The notes under the pieces were generated by a model. It was not told the DNA's origin and made no database searches. It worked only from the letters and a program-made list of their open reading frames with translations. Source: Agromyces sp. Marseille-P2726 (GTDB lineage: Bacteria; Actinomycetota; Actinomycetes; Actinomycetales; Microbacteriaceae). From it: a stretch of 64,000 nucleotides of DNA. The DNA lies in contig NZ_CADDWM010000012.1 in the NCBI RefSeq assembly GCF_902809835.1, positions 250,673-314,672 on the forward strand, in the 5' to 3' direction. Shown here in pieces: positions 32,511 to 41,639 of this stretch; within the stretch, counting starts at the first letter, position 1, and each line of letters opens with the position of its first letter. Both the position numbers and the translations under genes were made by a program.

Positions 32511-32906
32511 ATGATTCCCAATCCGAACGATAGAGGATCGGCGGCGGTTGAGTTCGCCATGGTGCTCCCGCTCGTGATAATGCTCCTGGTTGCGGTGATC
32601 GAGTTCTCACGACTATGGAACATCCAAGCCACGATCTCCGACGGTGCGAGGATCGCCGCGAGGTATGCGGCTGTGCATTCCGAGGATCCCACCGTGATCG
32701 ATGATGCGAAGGCTGAGGCTCGCGCGATCCCCGGAATGTTGGACTGGGACACCGCGACAATCGATGTCAACGTCGATTGCGACGGTGCCAAGTCCGCCAC
32801 GTCGACGATCACAATTCCCGCAGGCTCGATGACCGGCTGGTTCAGCAGCTTGGCTGAAGCTCCCATCACGTTGTCCGCGACAGGAAAGATGCCATGCGGC
32901 GAATGA
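32511..32906 (+). CDS. TadE-family pilus protein
   Basis: A 131-residue pseudopilin-like protein. RGSAAVEFAMVLPLVIMLLVAVIEFSR at residues 8-34 is the TadE signature (Gly/Ala then Glu before the hydrophobic helix). A short extracytoplasmic domain with two cysteines follows. ATG 32511 overlaps nothing upstream, but the 3' end overlaps the next gene by 13 bp. Confidence 0.88.
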   Translation: MIPNPNDRGSAAVEFAMVLPLVIMLLVAVIEFSRLWNIQATISDGARIAARYAAVHSEDPTVIDDAKAEARAIPGMLDWDTATIDVNVDCDGAKSATSTITIPAGSMTGWFSSLAEAPITLSATGKMPCGE

Positions 32907-33961
32907 TCCGGCATCTTCAGGCGCGAGCACGGGACGAGCGCGGCGCGAACGCTGTGCTGCTCGCCATGCTCATCGTGCCGATGATGGGATTCGGCGCTCT
33001 CGCGCTCGACATCTCGGCGCAGCACGCCGAGCGCACTCAACTGCAACAGGGTGCAGACGCAGCGGCGCTCGCGGTTGCGCTGGCATGCGGTGAGGATTCA
33101 TCTACCTGCGCCGGCACGTCGCAGGGCATCGGCGACGAATTCGTGGCAAGCAACGCCGGCATCCCGGTCGACGGCGCAGCGACGATCGAAGAGATCGACT
33201 TCACCGGCAAGCGAGTCACGGTGTCGGCCGACGCCGCCTTCCCGCACTTCTTCGCTTCGCTGATCGACGGCGATGCGGATCCGAGCTCGACCTACGTCCG
33301 CGCCATTGCGACGGCCGAGTGGGAGAACGGAACCCGCGCGACCGTCGTGCCCTTCGCGATCGGTGAGTGCACGGTGCCGACGAGCGGCAACGGCTCCTCG
33401 GAGTACATCCCGATCGAGAACAAGACCTGCTCCGGATCCGTGCCGGGGGGCTTCGGCTGGCTCGAAGATGGGACGCAGTCGTGCATCAAGGATGTCGCGC
33501 TCCTGGATTTCACGACCATCACGACCGGCAACACGGGCAAGTGCATCCTGTCGAACGAGGACCTCGTCGCCGCCGCGGACCAGATCGGCTGTTCCCTCAG
33601 TTCGGTTCCCAACAAGTACAAGACGAACATCGAGAAGCTCTTCTTCTGCTTCATCGGTCGGACCCTCCTCGTTCCTGTCTTCAACCTCGCGAGCCAGTGC
33701 CCGACCACCCCACCGGCGGGTAAGGCGTACTGCATCACGAAGTTCGCCGCTTTCGAGGTCGACGGCGTCCACGTGAAGGTCAATGGAAACGAGCAGATCG
33801 ACGCCTGCGAGCCGGCGGTGTCGTGCTCGCTGCCGAACAACTGGGGTGAGCTCGGATTCCAAGGTCGATTCATCCAGTACGTCACGGTCGAAGACGACTG
33901 GACGCTCGGTCCACCGAAGCCGAAGATCAAGCTGGTCCCGGTCCCGGATCACCTGAACTGA
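32894..33961 (+). CDS. TadG-like pilus assembly protein (TadE/G family)
   Basis: A 355-residue protein. DERGANAVLLAMLIVPMMGFGALALDISAQHAERTQLQQGADAAALA at residues 14-60 is the TadG-like membrane segment followed by the amphipathic helix. The extracytoplasmic domain has many cysteines (over ten), suggesting disulfides. The C-terminal LLVPVFN...ITKFAAFEVDGVHV block is shared by actinobacterial members. It has no von Willebrand A domain like classical TadG. Confidence 0.85.
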   Translation: MRRMIRHLQARARDERGANAVLLAMLIVPMMGFGALALDISAQHAERTQLQQGADAAALAVALACGEDSSTCAGTSQGIGDEFVASNAGIPVDGAATIEEIDFTGKRVTVSADAAFPHFFASLIDGDADPSSTYVRAIATAEWENGTRATVVPFAIGECTVPTSGNGSSEYIPIENKTCSGSVPGGFGWLEDGTQSCIKDVALLDFTTITTGNTGKCILSNEDLVAAADQIGCSLSSVPNKYKTNIEKLFFCFIGRTLLVPVFNLASQCPTTPPAGKAYCITKFAAFEVDGVHVKVNGNEQIDACEPAVSCSLPNNWGELGFQGRFIQYVTVEDDWTLGPPKPKIKLVPVPDHLN

Positions 33962-34008
33962 CCGCCCTCGCCGGCTACTGAGTTCCAACCCGCAACGAAA
34001 GAACCCGA

Positions 34009-34767
34009 ATGAAGACCCGAATCATCGGCGCGATCGTCGCCCTCATCCTCGCCGCTCTCGGCGCGGTCGTGCTCGTGACCTACGTGCGAGGAGCCGACGC
34101 CAGGGCGGCCGAGGGTGCAGAGCTCGTCGAGGTGTACATCGTCCAGGAGGCCATCCCGAAGGGCACCGCGGGGGAGGCGGTGGAGGAGTTCGTCAAGGTC
34201 GACTCCATGCCAGCGAGGAACCAGGCGGAGGGCGCCGTCACCGACCTCGCAGAGCTCGCTGGTCTCGTCGCCGACGCCGACATCCTGCCCGGAGAGCAGC
34301 TGCTCGAGGCCAGGTTCGTCGATCCCGCGCAGCTCGCTGCGCGTGGCGACGTGCAGGTTCCACAAGGGATGCAGCTCATCTCGTTCACGCTGCCGGCCGA
34401 CCGAGTCGTCGGCGGACAAGTGCGTGCGGGCGACAAGATCGGACTCGTCGCCACCGTCGATCCTGACGAGGTCGGCGACACCGAGGACGTGGTCAACCCG
34501 ATCACCTCCTTCGCCTTCCACGGCGTTCTGGTGACGAAGGTGCAGGGGGTCGTCGGCGCCGACCCCGAGACCGGCGAGGCGCAGGATCAGGGCGCAGCCG
34601 ACAGCATCATGGTCACGATCGCGCTGACCGCGCCCGACATCGAGCGTTGGGTGTGGTTCGCGGAGGGCGAGGCCAACCAGTACGCGCAGATGTGGCTCAC
34701 GCTCGAGAACGAGCAGACCGACAACACCGGCACCCGGCCCGTCGACGGAAGCAACGCCTGGCAGTGA
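34009..34767 (+). CDS. cpaB: Flp pilus assembly protein CpaB/RcpC
   Basis: A 252-residue protein with one N-terminal membrane anchor (IIGAIVALILAALGAVVLVTYV), then an SAF domain (VYIVQEAIPKGTAGEAVEEFVKVDSMP...ILPGEQLLEARF, about residues 41-105) and an RcpC-type C-terminal half. It works at the cell envelope in pilus biogenesis. GTGA overlap joins it to the next gene. Confidence 0.9.
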   Translation: MKTRIIGAIVALILAALGAVVLVTYVRGADARAAEGAELVEVYIVQEAIPKGTAGEAVEEFVKVDSMPARNQAEGAVTDLAELAGLVADADILPGEQLLEARFVDPAQLAARGDVQVPQGMQLISFTLPADRVVGGQVRAGDKIGLVATVDPDEVGDTEDVVNPITSFAFHGVLVTKVQGVVGADPETGEAQDQGAADSIMVTIALTAPDIERWVWFAEGEANQYAQMWLTLENEQTDNTGTRPVDGSNAWQ

Positions 34768-36104
34768 CTCCGTTCCTCCTGATCAGTCGCTCTGCCGAGT
34801 ACGAGACCCGTCTGCGGGCTCTGCTCGGTGACCGGCTCGCCGTGGTACCGGGTGAGTTCCTGCTCCTCGGGGCGGAAGCGGTGGTCGAACGGGTCGAATC
34901 CACTCCGCGCATCGCCCTCCTCGGCCCCGTGCTCAATTTCGAGGAGACCCGGGGCCTCGTCGAGGAACTGATCGAACGCCACCGTGATATCGGCCTCATC
35001 GTCGTCCGCGAGCAGCGCACCGACCTCGAGGACTGGGTGGACGACCTGCCACTGCATGCGGTGCTCAGCCCGCAGGCGACGGATGCCACGACGAGCGAGC
35101 TGCTCGATCGACTGTCGGCCTGGCTGGTCGAGAACGGTCGGGCGAACGCGGAGGACTTCTCGAACGGATCCCGTCCGGGCTTCGCGAGCCTCGTCTCGTC
35201 GGAGCCCGTCGACGACGTGTCCGCGTCCGAGGCATCCGCTTTGGAACGCCCCTCGGAAGCCCTCGACGAGGTGGTCCTTGGCGAGTCCATTCCTGTCGAG
35301 TGGGAGTTTCCGCCGCTTCCGGATGGAGTGCCATCAGAGGCGATCGCGATCGTCGCGCCGAAGGGCGGCCAGGGCAAGACGACACTGGCGGTCAACCTCG
35401 CCACGGGTCTCGCCGAGGTCGCCCCGAACTCGGTGGTGCTCGTCGACGCCGACCTCCAGTTCGGCGACATCACGGCGGTGCTGAACCTCACTCCCGAGCG
35501 AACCATCGTCGAAGCGGCCTCCGACTCCGCCGAGGACGAGCTCGTGCTCAAGACTGCGCTCACCCACCACCCCGACGGCTTCTTCGTCGTGGCGAGTGCG
35601 CCCTCACCCGAGCTCGGCGACCTCATCACCGCTGCCGCGCTCGGACGACTCATCGAGCGGCTGCGCGAAGCCTTCCGATACGTCATCGTCGATACGACGC
35701 CCGGACTCGGTGAGGGCACGCTGGTCACCCTCGAGCACGTGACCGACGCAGTGTTCGTGTCGAACATGAGCGTGGCCGGCCTCCGTGCGACTCGCACCGA
35801 GTTCCAGATGCTCACGACGCTCGGCCTGATGCCGAGCAACCGGCACATCGTCTTGAACCAGGTCGACAAGATGAGCGGCCTGACCCTCGGTGATGCAGAA
35901 GCCCTCGTCGGGGCCCCGATCGACGTCGCGGTGCCGAGATCGTCGGCGGTGCTGCTCGCGGCCAACCGGGGCATTCCTCTCATCCACGACGATGTCCGCG
36001 ATCCGGCGGCGCGTGCCGTTCGCTCGCTCGTGATGCGCATCGCGCCCGAGGCGTACCCCAAGCGCTCCAGGATCCAGAGAAGGAGGCGACGTGGGACTGA
36101 ATGA
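34764..36104 (+). CDS. tadZ: CpaE/TadZ-like ParA-family ATPase
   Basis: A 446-residue protein. The N-terminal 150 residues form an atypical receiver-like domain and a linker. The MinD/ParA ATPase starts near residue 190 with the deviant Walker A APKGGQGKTT and continues with LVDADLQFGDIT and VIVDTTPGLGEGT. TadZ proteins localise the Tad machine at the membrane. GTG 34764 overlaps the cpaB stop. The basic C-terminal end overlaps the cpaF start. Confidence 0.9.
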   Translation: MTPFLLISRSAEYETRLRALLGDRLAVVPGEFLLLGAEAVVERVESTPRIALLGPVLNFEETRGLVEELIERHRDIGLIVVREQRTDLEDWVDDLPLHAVLSPQATDATTSELLDRLSAWLVENGRANAEDFSNGSRPGFASLVSSEPVDDVSASEASALERPSEALDEVVLGESIPVEWEFPPLPDGVPSEAIAIVAPKGGQGKTTLAVNLATGLAEVAPNSVVLVDADLQFGDITAVLNLTPERTIVEAASDSAEDELVLKTALTHHPDGFFVVASAPSPELGDLITAAALGRLIERLREAFRYVIVDTTPGLGEGTLVTLEHVTDAVFVSNMSVAGLRATRTEFQMLTTLGLMPSNRHIVLNQVDKMSGLTLGDAEALVGAPIDVAVPRSSAVLLAANRGIPLIHDDVRDPAARAVRSLVMRIAPEAYPKRSRIQRRRRRGTE

Positions 36105-37647
36105 GCGGCTGAATGCCCTCCGCAACCCGCAGCTCGTGGTCGAAACGCCAGTGGGGGTGGGGAATCCGACGGTACCGGATGCCGGCGATGGCATCGAGTC
36201 CGGCGGTGACCTCACCTCATCGCGCGGGGAGTGGGCGGCCGCGGCCGGCTCTGATCGGGCGGAGCCTGAACTCTTCCATCCTCCCGCAGGCACCGCCCGG
36301 CCCGTGCAGGCCGTCCCCCCGCTTTCCTCGCCTGTGCCGCCGCACTCCATCGTCGATCCCCTGGCGTCCGTCAAGGAGAAGGCAGCCCAGGAGCTCTTCG
36401 TCCGTATCGGCTCGCGCATGAGCGACGCGTCGCTCACCGAGGAGCAGCTGCACGCCCTCGCGCGGGCCGAGCTGGCCGAGATCGTCGCCGGCGAGCAGCT
36501 GGCGCTGACGACCGCCGAGCGCAATCGGCTCATCGACGACATCGGCGCCGACGTGCTGGGCTACGGTCCGCTCGAGGCTCTACTCGACGACCCCACGGTG
36601 AGCGAGATCATGGTCAACCGCTACGACCAGCTCTACGTCGAGCGGGAGGGCCGGCTCCTGCCCACCCCGCATCGGTTCACCGGTGAGCCGCAGTTGCGGC
36701 GTGTGATCGAGCGGATCGTGTCCCGCATCGGCCGGCGGATCGACGAGTCCTCGCCGCTCGTCGATGCGCGCCTCGAAGACGGCTCGCGCGTGAACGCCAT
36801 CATTCCTCCGCTCGCCGTGAACGGGTCATCCCTCACCATCCGGAAGTTCGCCGGGACTCCATACACGGTCGAAGACCTGATCCGATTCGGCACCCTGACC
36901 CGCGAGGTGGCAACGGTGCTGGACGCGGCGGTGCGCGCCAAGCTCAACATCCTGGTCTCGGGAGGTACGGGCACCGGAAAGACGACACTGCTCAACGTGC
37001 TCTCGGCATTCATCCCCGACGACGAGCGCATCATCACCATCGAGGATGCGGTCGAACTCCAGCTTCAGCAGGAGCATGTCGTCCGTCTCGAGTCGCGGCC
37101 GCCCAACATCGAGGGGCGCGGCGAGATCACCATCCGCGATCTCGTTCGCAACTCCCTGCGCATGCGGCCTGACCGGATCGTGGTCGGCGAGGTGCGTGGG
37201 GCGGAAAGCCTCGACATGCTGCAGGCGATGAACACGGGTCACGAGGGTTCGATCTCCACACTCCACGCGAACTCGCCACGCGATGCCGTCAGTCGCATGG
37301 AGACGCTCGTGCTGATGGCGGGAATGGACCTTCCCCTGCGCGCGATCCGGGAGCAGATCTCGTCCGCCATCGACCTCATCGTGCAGATCACCCGGCACAA
37401 GGACGGCGTGCGGCGGGTCACCCAGGTGACGGAGGTGCATGGCATGGAGGGCGACATCATCACCCTGCAAGATGCCTTCTCCTTCGATTACTCGGCCGGA
37501 TGGGATGCAGAAGGCAAGCTGCTCGGACAGATCGAGCCCACGGGCGTGCGCCCTCGGTTCGCGGAGCGGATCGCCGATCACGGCATCCTCCTGCCCGTCT
37601 CGCTGTTCCAGGTGAACTATCGCAACCTGCTCGGGGAGATTCGATGA
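36091..37647 (+). CDS. cpaF: CpaF/TadA secretion ATPase
   Basis: A 518-residue GspE-type hexameric ATPase that powers Flp pilus assembly. Walker A is [13 protein letters not shown] (near residue 291), the Asp box [14 protein letters not shown], and a His-containing segment [17 protein letters not shown]. The N-terminal about 95 residues are low-complexity. The GTG start follows AGAAGGAGGCGAC, a clear Shine-Dalgarno. ATGA overlap with tadB. Confidence 0.94.
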   Translation: MGLNERLNALRNPQLVVETPVGVGNPTVPDAGDGIESGGDLTSSRGEWAAAAGSDRAEPELFHPPAGTARPVQAVPPLSSPVPPHSIVDPLASVKEKAAQELFVRIGSRMSDASLTEEQLHALARAELAEIVAGEQLALTTAERNRLIDDIGADVLGYGPLEALLDDPTVSEIMVNRYDQLYVEREGRLLPTPHRFTGEPQLRRVIERIVSRIGRRIDESSPLVDARLEDGSRVNAIIPPLAVNGSSLTIRKFAGTPYTVEDLIRFGTLTREVATVLDAAVRAKLNILVSGGTGTGKTTLLNVLSAFIPDDERIITIEDAVELQLQQEHVVRLESRPPNIEGRGEITIRDLVRNSLRMRPDRIVVGEVRGAESLDMLQAMNTGHEGSISTLHANSPRDAVSRMETLVLMAGMDLPLRAIREQISSAIDLIVQITRHKDGVRRVTQVTEVHGMEGDIITLQDAFSFDYSAGWDAEGKLLGQIEPTGVRPRFAERIADHGILLPVSLFQVNYRNLLGEIR

Positions 37648-38600
37648 GCCCCGGGGTCCTCATCATCGGGATCAGCATCGCGCTGCTCGCAGCGCTCGTC
37701 ATCGTGTTCTTCGTGTTGGCTCCGCCGGCGCCCCGGGTGGCGGCCGAACGGCGTCGTGCCCCGGGTGTCGAGTACGAGTCTGCCCTCTCGAAGCTCACTC
37801 ATCGGGCGACGGCGGCGGTCGATGGGCTCACCTCCCGGCGGTCCCGGCGATTCTTCGGGCCCGACGAACTCGAACTCGCCGGTGTCAGGTCCGAGCCGAG
37901 CAGCTTCGTGGTGATGGTTGCCTCGGCGGCCAGCGTGCTCGCACTCGTGGGTGTCGTCCTGGGCCTCGCCAATGGAACCTCACTCATTTGGGGGTTGCTG
38001 CTCGCCCTGCTCGCGCCGATCGGTGCCAAGGCGCTGTTGATCATGCGGGCGTCCCGTCGACGCGCCCGATTCGCCGACCAGGTCGACGACACCGTGCAGC
38101 TCCTGGCCGGTGGCCTGCGCGCCGGCCACGGCCTGACCCGTACGGTGGCTGCCGTGGCGAACGACGCAGAGGCGCCCACGAGCGAGGAGCTCGCGCGGGT
38201 CGTGAACGAGACGCGGCTCGGCCGGAACCTCGCCGAGTCGCTCACCGTGGCCGCGCAGCGAATGCAGAGCGCCGACTTCGAATGGGTGGCACAGGCGGTC
38301 GCCATCAATCAGGAAACCGGCGGCAACCTCGCTGAAGTGCTCGATCAGGTCGGCAAGACCATCCGGCAGCGCAACGAGATCCGGCGCCAGGTGAAAGCAT
38401 TGAGTGCCGAAGGTCGCCTGTCCGCGGTCGTGCTCGTCTCACTGCCGATCGCCGTCTTCATGTTCCTCGCCGTCGTACAGCCGAACTACGTCGGCGTGTT
38501 CTTCACGAACATCTTCGGCATCATCGCCCTCGTCGTGTCCCTGATCCTCCTGATCCTCGGCGCGATCTGGGTCGCATTCGCTGTGAGAGTGAAGTTCTGA
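37644..38600 (+). CDS. tadB: TadB-like type II secretion F family protein
   Basis: A 318-residue inner-membrane platform protein: an N-terminal hydrophobic helix, two more near residues 90-125, the T2SSF cytosolic domain (DQVDDTVQLLAGGLRAGHGL...INQETGGNLAEVLDQVGKTIRQRNE), and two C-terminal membrane segments. It pairs with TadC. ATG 37644 overlaps the cpaF stop. Confidence 0.92.
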   Translation: MSPGVLIIGISIALLAALVIVFFVLAPPAPRVAAERRRAPGVEYESALSKLTHRATAAVDGLTSRRSRRFFGPDELELAGVRSEPSSFVVMVASAASVLALVGVVLGLANGTSLIWGLLLALLAPIGAKALLIMRASRRRARFADQVDDTVQLLAGGLRAGHGLTRTVAAVANDAEAPTSEELARVVNETRLGRNLAESLTVAAQRMQSADFEWVAQAVAINQETGGNLAEVLDQVGKTIRQRNEIRRQVKALSAEGRLSAVVLVSLPIAVFMFLAVVQPNYVGVFFTNIFGIIALVVSLILLILGAIWVAFAVRVKF

Positions 38601-39481
38601 TGGCCCTGCAGATCCTGTTGTACGCCGCGATTGCTCTGACCGCTCTGGGCGTGGCCGGCGCCGTCTTCCTCCTCTTTCCCCGCCGTCAGCCGGCCGTGGA
38701 ACCGCCGGGTGAGCTGCACCCGACCGTCGGCCGAGTACAGCAGGCCAGCTTCAGCGCGTCGCTGATCGCCGCAGCTCCACGCGGCTACATCGGATGGATC
38801 GAGAAGCAGGTCATCCACGCGGGCCGGCCGGTCGGATGGAGCGTCCAGGGCATCTTCACGTGGAAGATCTCGCTGACGGTCGTCGGCGTCGTGCTGGGTC
38901 TGCTGTTCATCATCAGCGGTGGCCCGAATCCCATGAAGGTTCTGCTCGTCATCCTCGGGACGACGCTCCTCTTCTTCCTCCCAGACGTGATGATCAACAG
39001 CCGTGCGCATGATCGGCAGGAAGCGATCAAGTACGCGCTCCCCGACACCCTCGACCAGATGACGATCGCGGTCGAGGCGGGGCTGGGATTCGATGCCGCG
39101 ATGGCGAAAGCGGCCCGCAACGGCAAAGGGCCGCTGGCCGAGGAGCTCATTCGTGTGCTGCAGGACATGAGCATCGGTCGAAGCCGTCGCGACGCGTTCA
39201 TGGAGTTGGAGGGACGGACCACGCAGGAGGATCTGCGCCGATTCATCCGCGCGGTCGTGCAGGCCGATCAATACGGGATCGCGGTCGGCGATGTGCTGCG
39301 CGTACAGGCGGGGGAGATGCGCCTCAAGCGCAAGCAACGTGCTGAGGAGCAGGCCATGAAGGTGACCGTGAAGATCATCTTCCCGCTCGTGTTCTGCTTG
39401 CTCCCCGTGCTGTTCATCGTCCTCCTGACGCCGGCGGCGCTGAACATGATCGAGACGTTCACCGGCATCGACGCGTTCTGA
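38600..39481 (+). CDS. tadC: TadC-like type II secretion F family protein
   Basis: A 293-residue F-type platform protein with the TadC layout: an N-terminal membrane helix, two helices near residues 90-130, then the T2SSF domain (LPDTLDQMTIAVEAGLGFDAAMAKAAR...RAVVQADQYGIAVGDVLRVQAGEMR) and a C-terminal hydrophobic segment. TGATG overlap with tadB. Last gene of the Tad operon; no clear terminator follows. Confidence 0.92.
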   Translation: MALQILLYAAIALTALGVAGAVFLLFPRRQPAVEPPGELHPTVGRVQQASFSASLIAAAPRGYIGWIEKQVIHAGRPVGWSVQGIFTWKISLTVVGVVLGLLFIISGGPNPMKVLLVILGTTLLFFLPDVMINSRAHDRQEAIKYALPDTLDQMTIAVEAGLGFDAAMAKAARNGKGPLAEELIRVLQDMSIGRSRRDAFMELEGRTTQEDLRRFIRAVVQADQYGIAVGDVLRVQAGEMRLKRKQRAEEQAMKVTVKIIFPLVFCLLPVLFIVLLTPAALNMIETFTGIDAF

Positions 39482-39577
39482 CCGTTGCGCTCGGCCTGCC
39501 GGGCCCCGCGTTGCTCAGCACACGCATCGACCTGCACCCGCTCGCTAGGCTGAACGCGACCCGGGAAGGCGAGACGT

Positions 39578-40678
39578 ATGAGCGACCCCGGCACCGCGGC
39601 ACTGAACAGCGCATTGCGCTGGCGCCCCGACGTGCTCGGCGCCGGGTTCGAGCAGCTCACGTTGCCGCTGGGCAGCGACGACGAGGGCGAGCTCGTCGCA
39701 ACGCTCGTGCGGCATCGGGCCGAGCCCGAGCGGCAGGCGCGGTGGCGGTGGCGTTGGCCGTGGGAGCGCGACGAAGTCGACGAAGAACCCGCGGGCGCGG
39801 CATCCGGAGCCGACGTGCTCTACGTGCACGGCTGGAGCGACTACTTCTTCAACCGCGAGCTCGCCGAGTTCTGGACCGCCGCCGGCGCCAGGTTCTTCGC
39901 GCTCGACCTGCGCAAGTACGGTCGCAGTCTGCGCGAGGGGCAGACTCCCGGGTACGTCACGAACCTCGACGACTACGACGCCGACATCGAGGCGGCACTC
40001 GACGCGATCGAGCGCACTCAGGAGGCAACCGAGACGGATGCCGCGGCGGCATCCGCTCGACCGCTGATCCTGCTCGGCCACTCCACCGGCGGGCTCACGC
40101 TGAGCCTCTGGGCGGCTCGGCACCCCGGGCGCGCCGCGGCACTGGTGCTCAACAGCCCCTGGCTGGAGTTCCAGATGAGCCGCGTCGGACGTGAGGCGCT
40201 CGCGCCCGTCGTCAGTTGGGGCGCGCGAGTGAATCCGATGAGTCCAATGCCCAACGTCGACCTCGGCTTCTACACGCGCACGATCGCGAAGGAGCAGGAG
40301 GGAGAGTGGGAGTACTCCCACGAGTGGCGGCCCGATCGCAGTTTTCGGGTGTATCCGGCGTGGCTCACGGCGGTGCTGGCGGGGCATGCGACGGTCGCGG
40401 CCGGCATCGACGTGGGTGCGCCCGCGCTCACGCTGTTGTCGGCGCGGTCGACGATCCTGCCGCGGTGGGATCCGGCCATGTTCTCGAGCGACGTCGTGCT
40501 CGTCGTCGACGACATCGCCGAGCGCGTGCTGAAGCTCGGGCCGACCGTGAGCGTGTCGCGCATCGACGGAGCGCTGCATGACGTGTTCCTGTCGCGACGG
40601 CCGGTACGCGCCGCCGCCTACGACGCGGTCACGCAGTGGCTCCGAGGCTACGCTCCGGGCGGGGTCCCACGCCCGTGA
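39578..40678 (+). CDS. Alpha/beta hydrolase (serine aminopeptidase S33-like)
   Basis: A 366-residue hydrolase. DVLYVHGWSDYFFN gives the oxyanion-hole strand, LLGHSTGGLTLSLWA the nucleophile elbow (Ser in GHSTG), and the catalytic histidine is probably in RIDGALHDVFLSRRP near the C-terminus. It is likely cytosolic and acts on an ester or lipid of unknown identity (monoacylglycerol-lipase-like). A Shine-Dalgarno GAAGGCGAG precedes ATG. The stop codon is the first part of a 58-bp hairpin element. Confidence 0.88.
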   Translation: MSDPGTAALNSALRWRPDVLGAGFEQLTLPLGSDDEGELVATLVRHRAEPERQARWRWRWPWERDEVDEEPAGAASGADVLYVHGWSDYFFNRELAEFWTAAGARFFALDLRKYGRSLREGQTPGYVTNLDDYDADIEAALDAIERTQEATETDAAAASARPLILLGHSTGGLTLSLWAARHPGRAAALVLNSPWLEFQMSRVGREALAPVVSWGARVNPMSPMPNVDLGFYTRTIAKEQEGEWEYSHEWRPDRSFRVYPAWLTAVLAGHATVAAGIDVGAPALTLLSARSTILPRWDPAMFSSDVVLVVDDIAERVLKLGPTVSVSRIDGALHDVFLSRRPVRAAAYDAVTQWLRGYAPGGVPRP

Positions 40679-40735
40679 CGACGTTTCGCTGAGTGGAGGA
40701 CGCGTCGGAGAAGTCGTGTGCCGTCAAGAGGTCGT
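40678..40735. repeat. 58-bp hairpin element, copy 2
   Basis: ACGACGTTTCG (40678-40688) and CAAGAGGTCGT (40725-40735) are the imperfect arms, with TGGAGGAC and TCGTGTGCCGTC in the loop as in copy 1. It starts with the A of the hydrolase TGA stop and lies 38 bp beyond the convergent yajQ stop. Confidence 0.75.
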
Positions 40736-40773
40736 CAGAAGCGGCCGACGCGGCATCCGCTCGGTCGGCCGCG

Positions 40774-41262
40774 TCAGCGGAAGTTCACGAACTGCAGGTC
40801 GACGTCGAGATCCGACGCCTTGAGCAGCCGGATCGTCTCCTGCAGGTCGTCGCGGCTCTTCGATGAGACGCGCAGCTCATCGCCCTGGATCTGCGACTTC
40901 ACCGACTTCGGTGCCTCATCGCGGATGATCTTGCCGATCTTCTTGGCGTGCTCCTGGTCGATACCCTGCTTCAGGCCGACCTCGAGGCGGAACTCCTTGC
41001 CCGACGCGTACGGTTCGCCGGCGTCGAGGCTCTTCAGTGAGATGCCGCGCTTGATGAACTTCGACTGCAGCACGTCGAGCACCGCCTTCACGCGCTCCTC
41101 GGAGTTCGCCTTCAGCAGGATCTTCTCGCCCGACCACTCGACGGATGCACCGACACCCTTGAAGTCGTACCGCTGGTCGACCTCCTTGCGCGCCTGGTTG
41201 ACGGCGTTGTCGGCCTCCATCTTGTCGACCTTGCTCACGATGTCGAACGTTGAATCTGCCAT
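40774..41262 (-). CDS. yajQ: YajQ-family cyclic di-GMP-binding protein
   Basis: A 162-residue protein covering the full YajQ/DUF520 family: SSTFDIVS-type start ([20 protein letters not shown]), [31 protein letters not shown] and the end [14 protein letters not shown]. YajQ proteins bind c-di-GMP or nucleic acids and may act as regulators. ATG 41262 has TAGACT 7 nt upstream. Confidence 0.95.
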   Translation of the reverse strand: MADSTFDIVSKVDKMEADNAVNQARKEVDQRYDFKGVGASVEWSGEKILLKANSEERVKAVLDVLQSKFIKRGISLKSLDAGEPYASGKEFRLEVGLKQGIDQEHAKKIGKIIRDEAPKSVKSQIQGDELRVSSKSRDDLQETIRLLKASDLDVDLQFVNFR

Positions 41263-41275
41263 GCCGGCCAGTCTA
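41263..41275 (-). promoter_or_regulatory. -10 box for a leaderless yajQ transcript
   Basis: Minus-strand TAGACT (41275-41270), GGCCGGC, ATG 41262. Confidence 0.55.
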
Positions 41276-41309
41276 TCGAGGGGTCGGATGCCGCGAGCCG
41301 GCCGCTCCC

Positions 41310-41639
41310 GGTCGTCGAGTAGCCAGCGCAGCAGGCGTATCGAGACGCGGGGCGGGCGTCGGTCGTCGAGTAGCCGGCGCAGCAGGCGTATCGAGACGCG
41401 GGGGCGGGTCTCGGTCGTCGAGTAGCCGGCGCAGCAGGCGTATCGAGATGTGGGGTCGGGGTGTCGGTCGTCGAGTAGCCGGCGCAGCAGGCGTACCGAG
41501 ACGTGGGTCGGGGTTGCGCGGGCGGGGTCTCGATACGCGTCGCGCTTCGCGCGGCGCTACTCGACCACCGGGGACGCGCTTCGCGCGGCGCTACTCGACC
41601 ACCGGGGACGCGCTTCGCGCGGCGCTACTCGACCACCGG
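41310..41639. repeat. Tandem palindromic element array (yajQ/lacI gap)
   Basis: Left halves GTCGTCGAGTAGCC(A/G)GCGCAG...CGTATCGAGA begin at 41311, 41362, 41414 and 41467 (period 51-53 bp). Right halves follow, with GCTACTCGACCACCGG at 41556, 41590 and 41624 (exact period 34 bp). The last copy forms the 3' end and stop of the LacI gene. No gene is visible in the rest of this 330-bp block. Confidence 0.92.
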
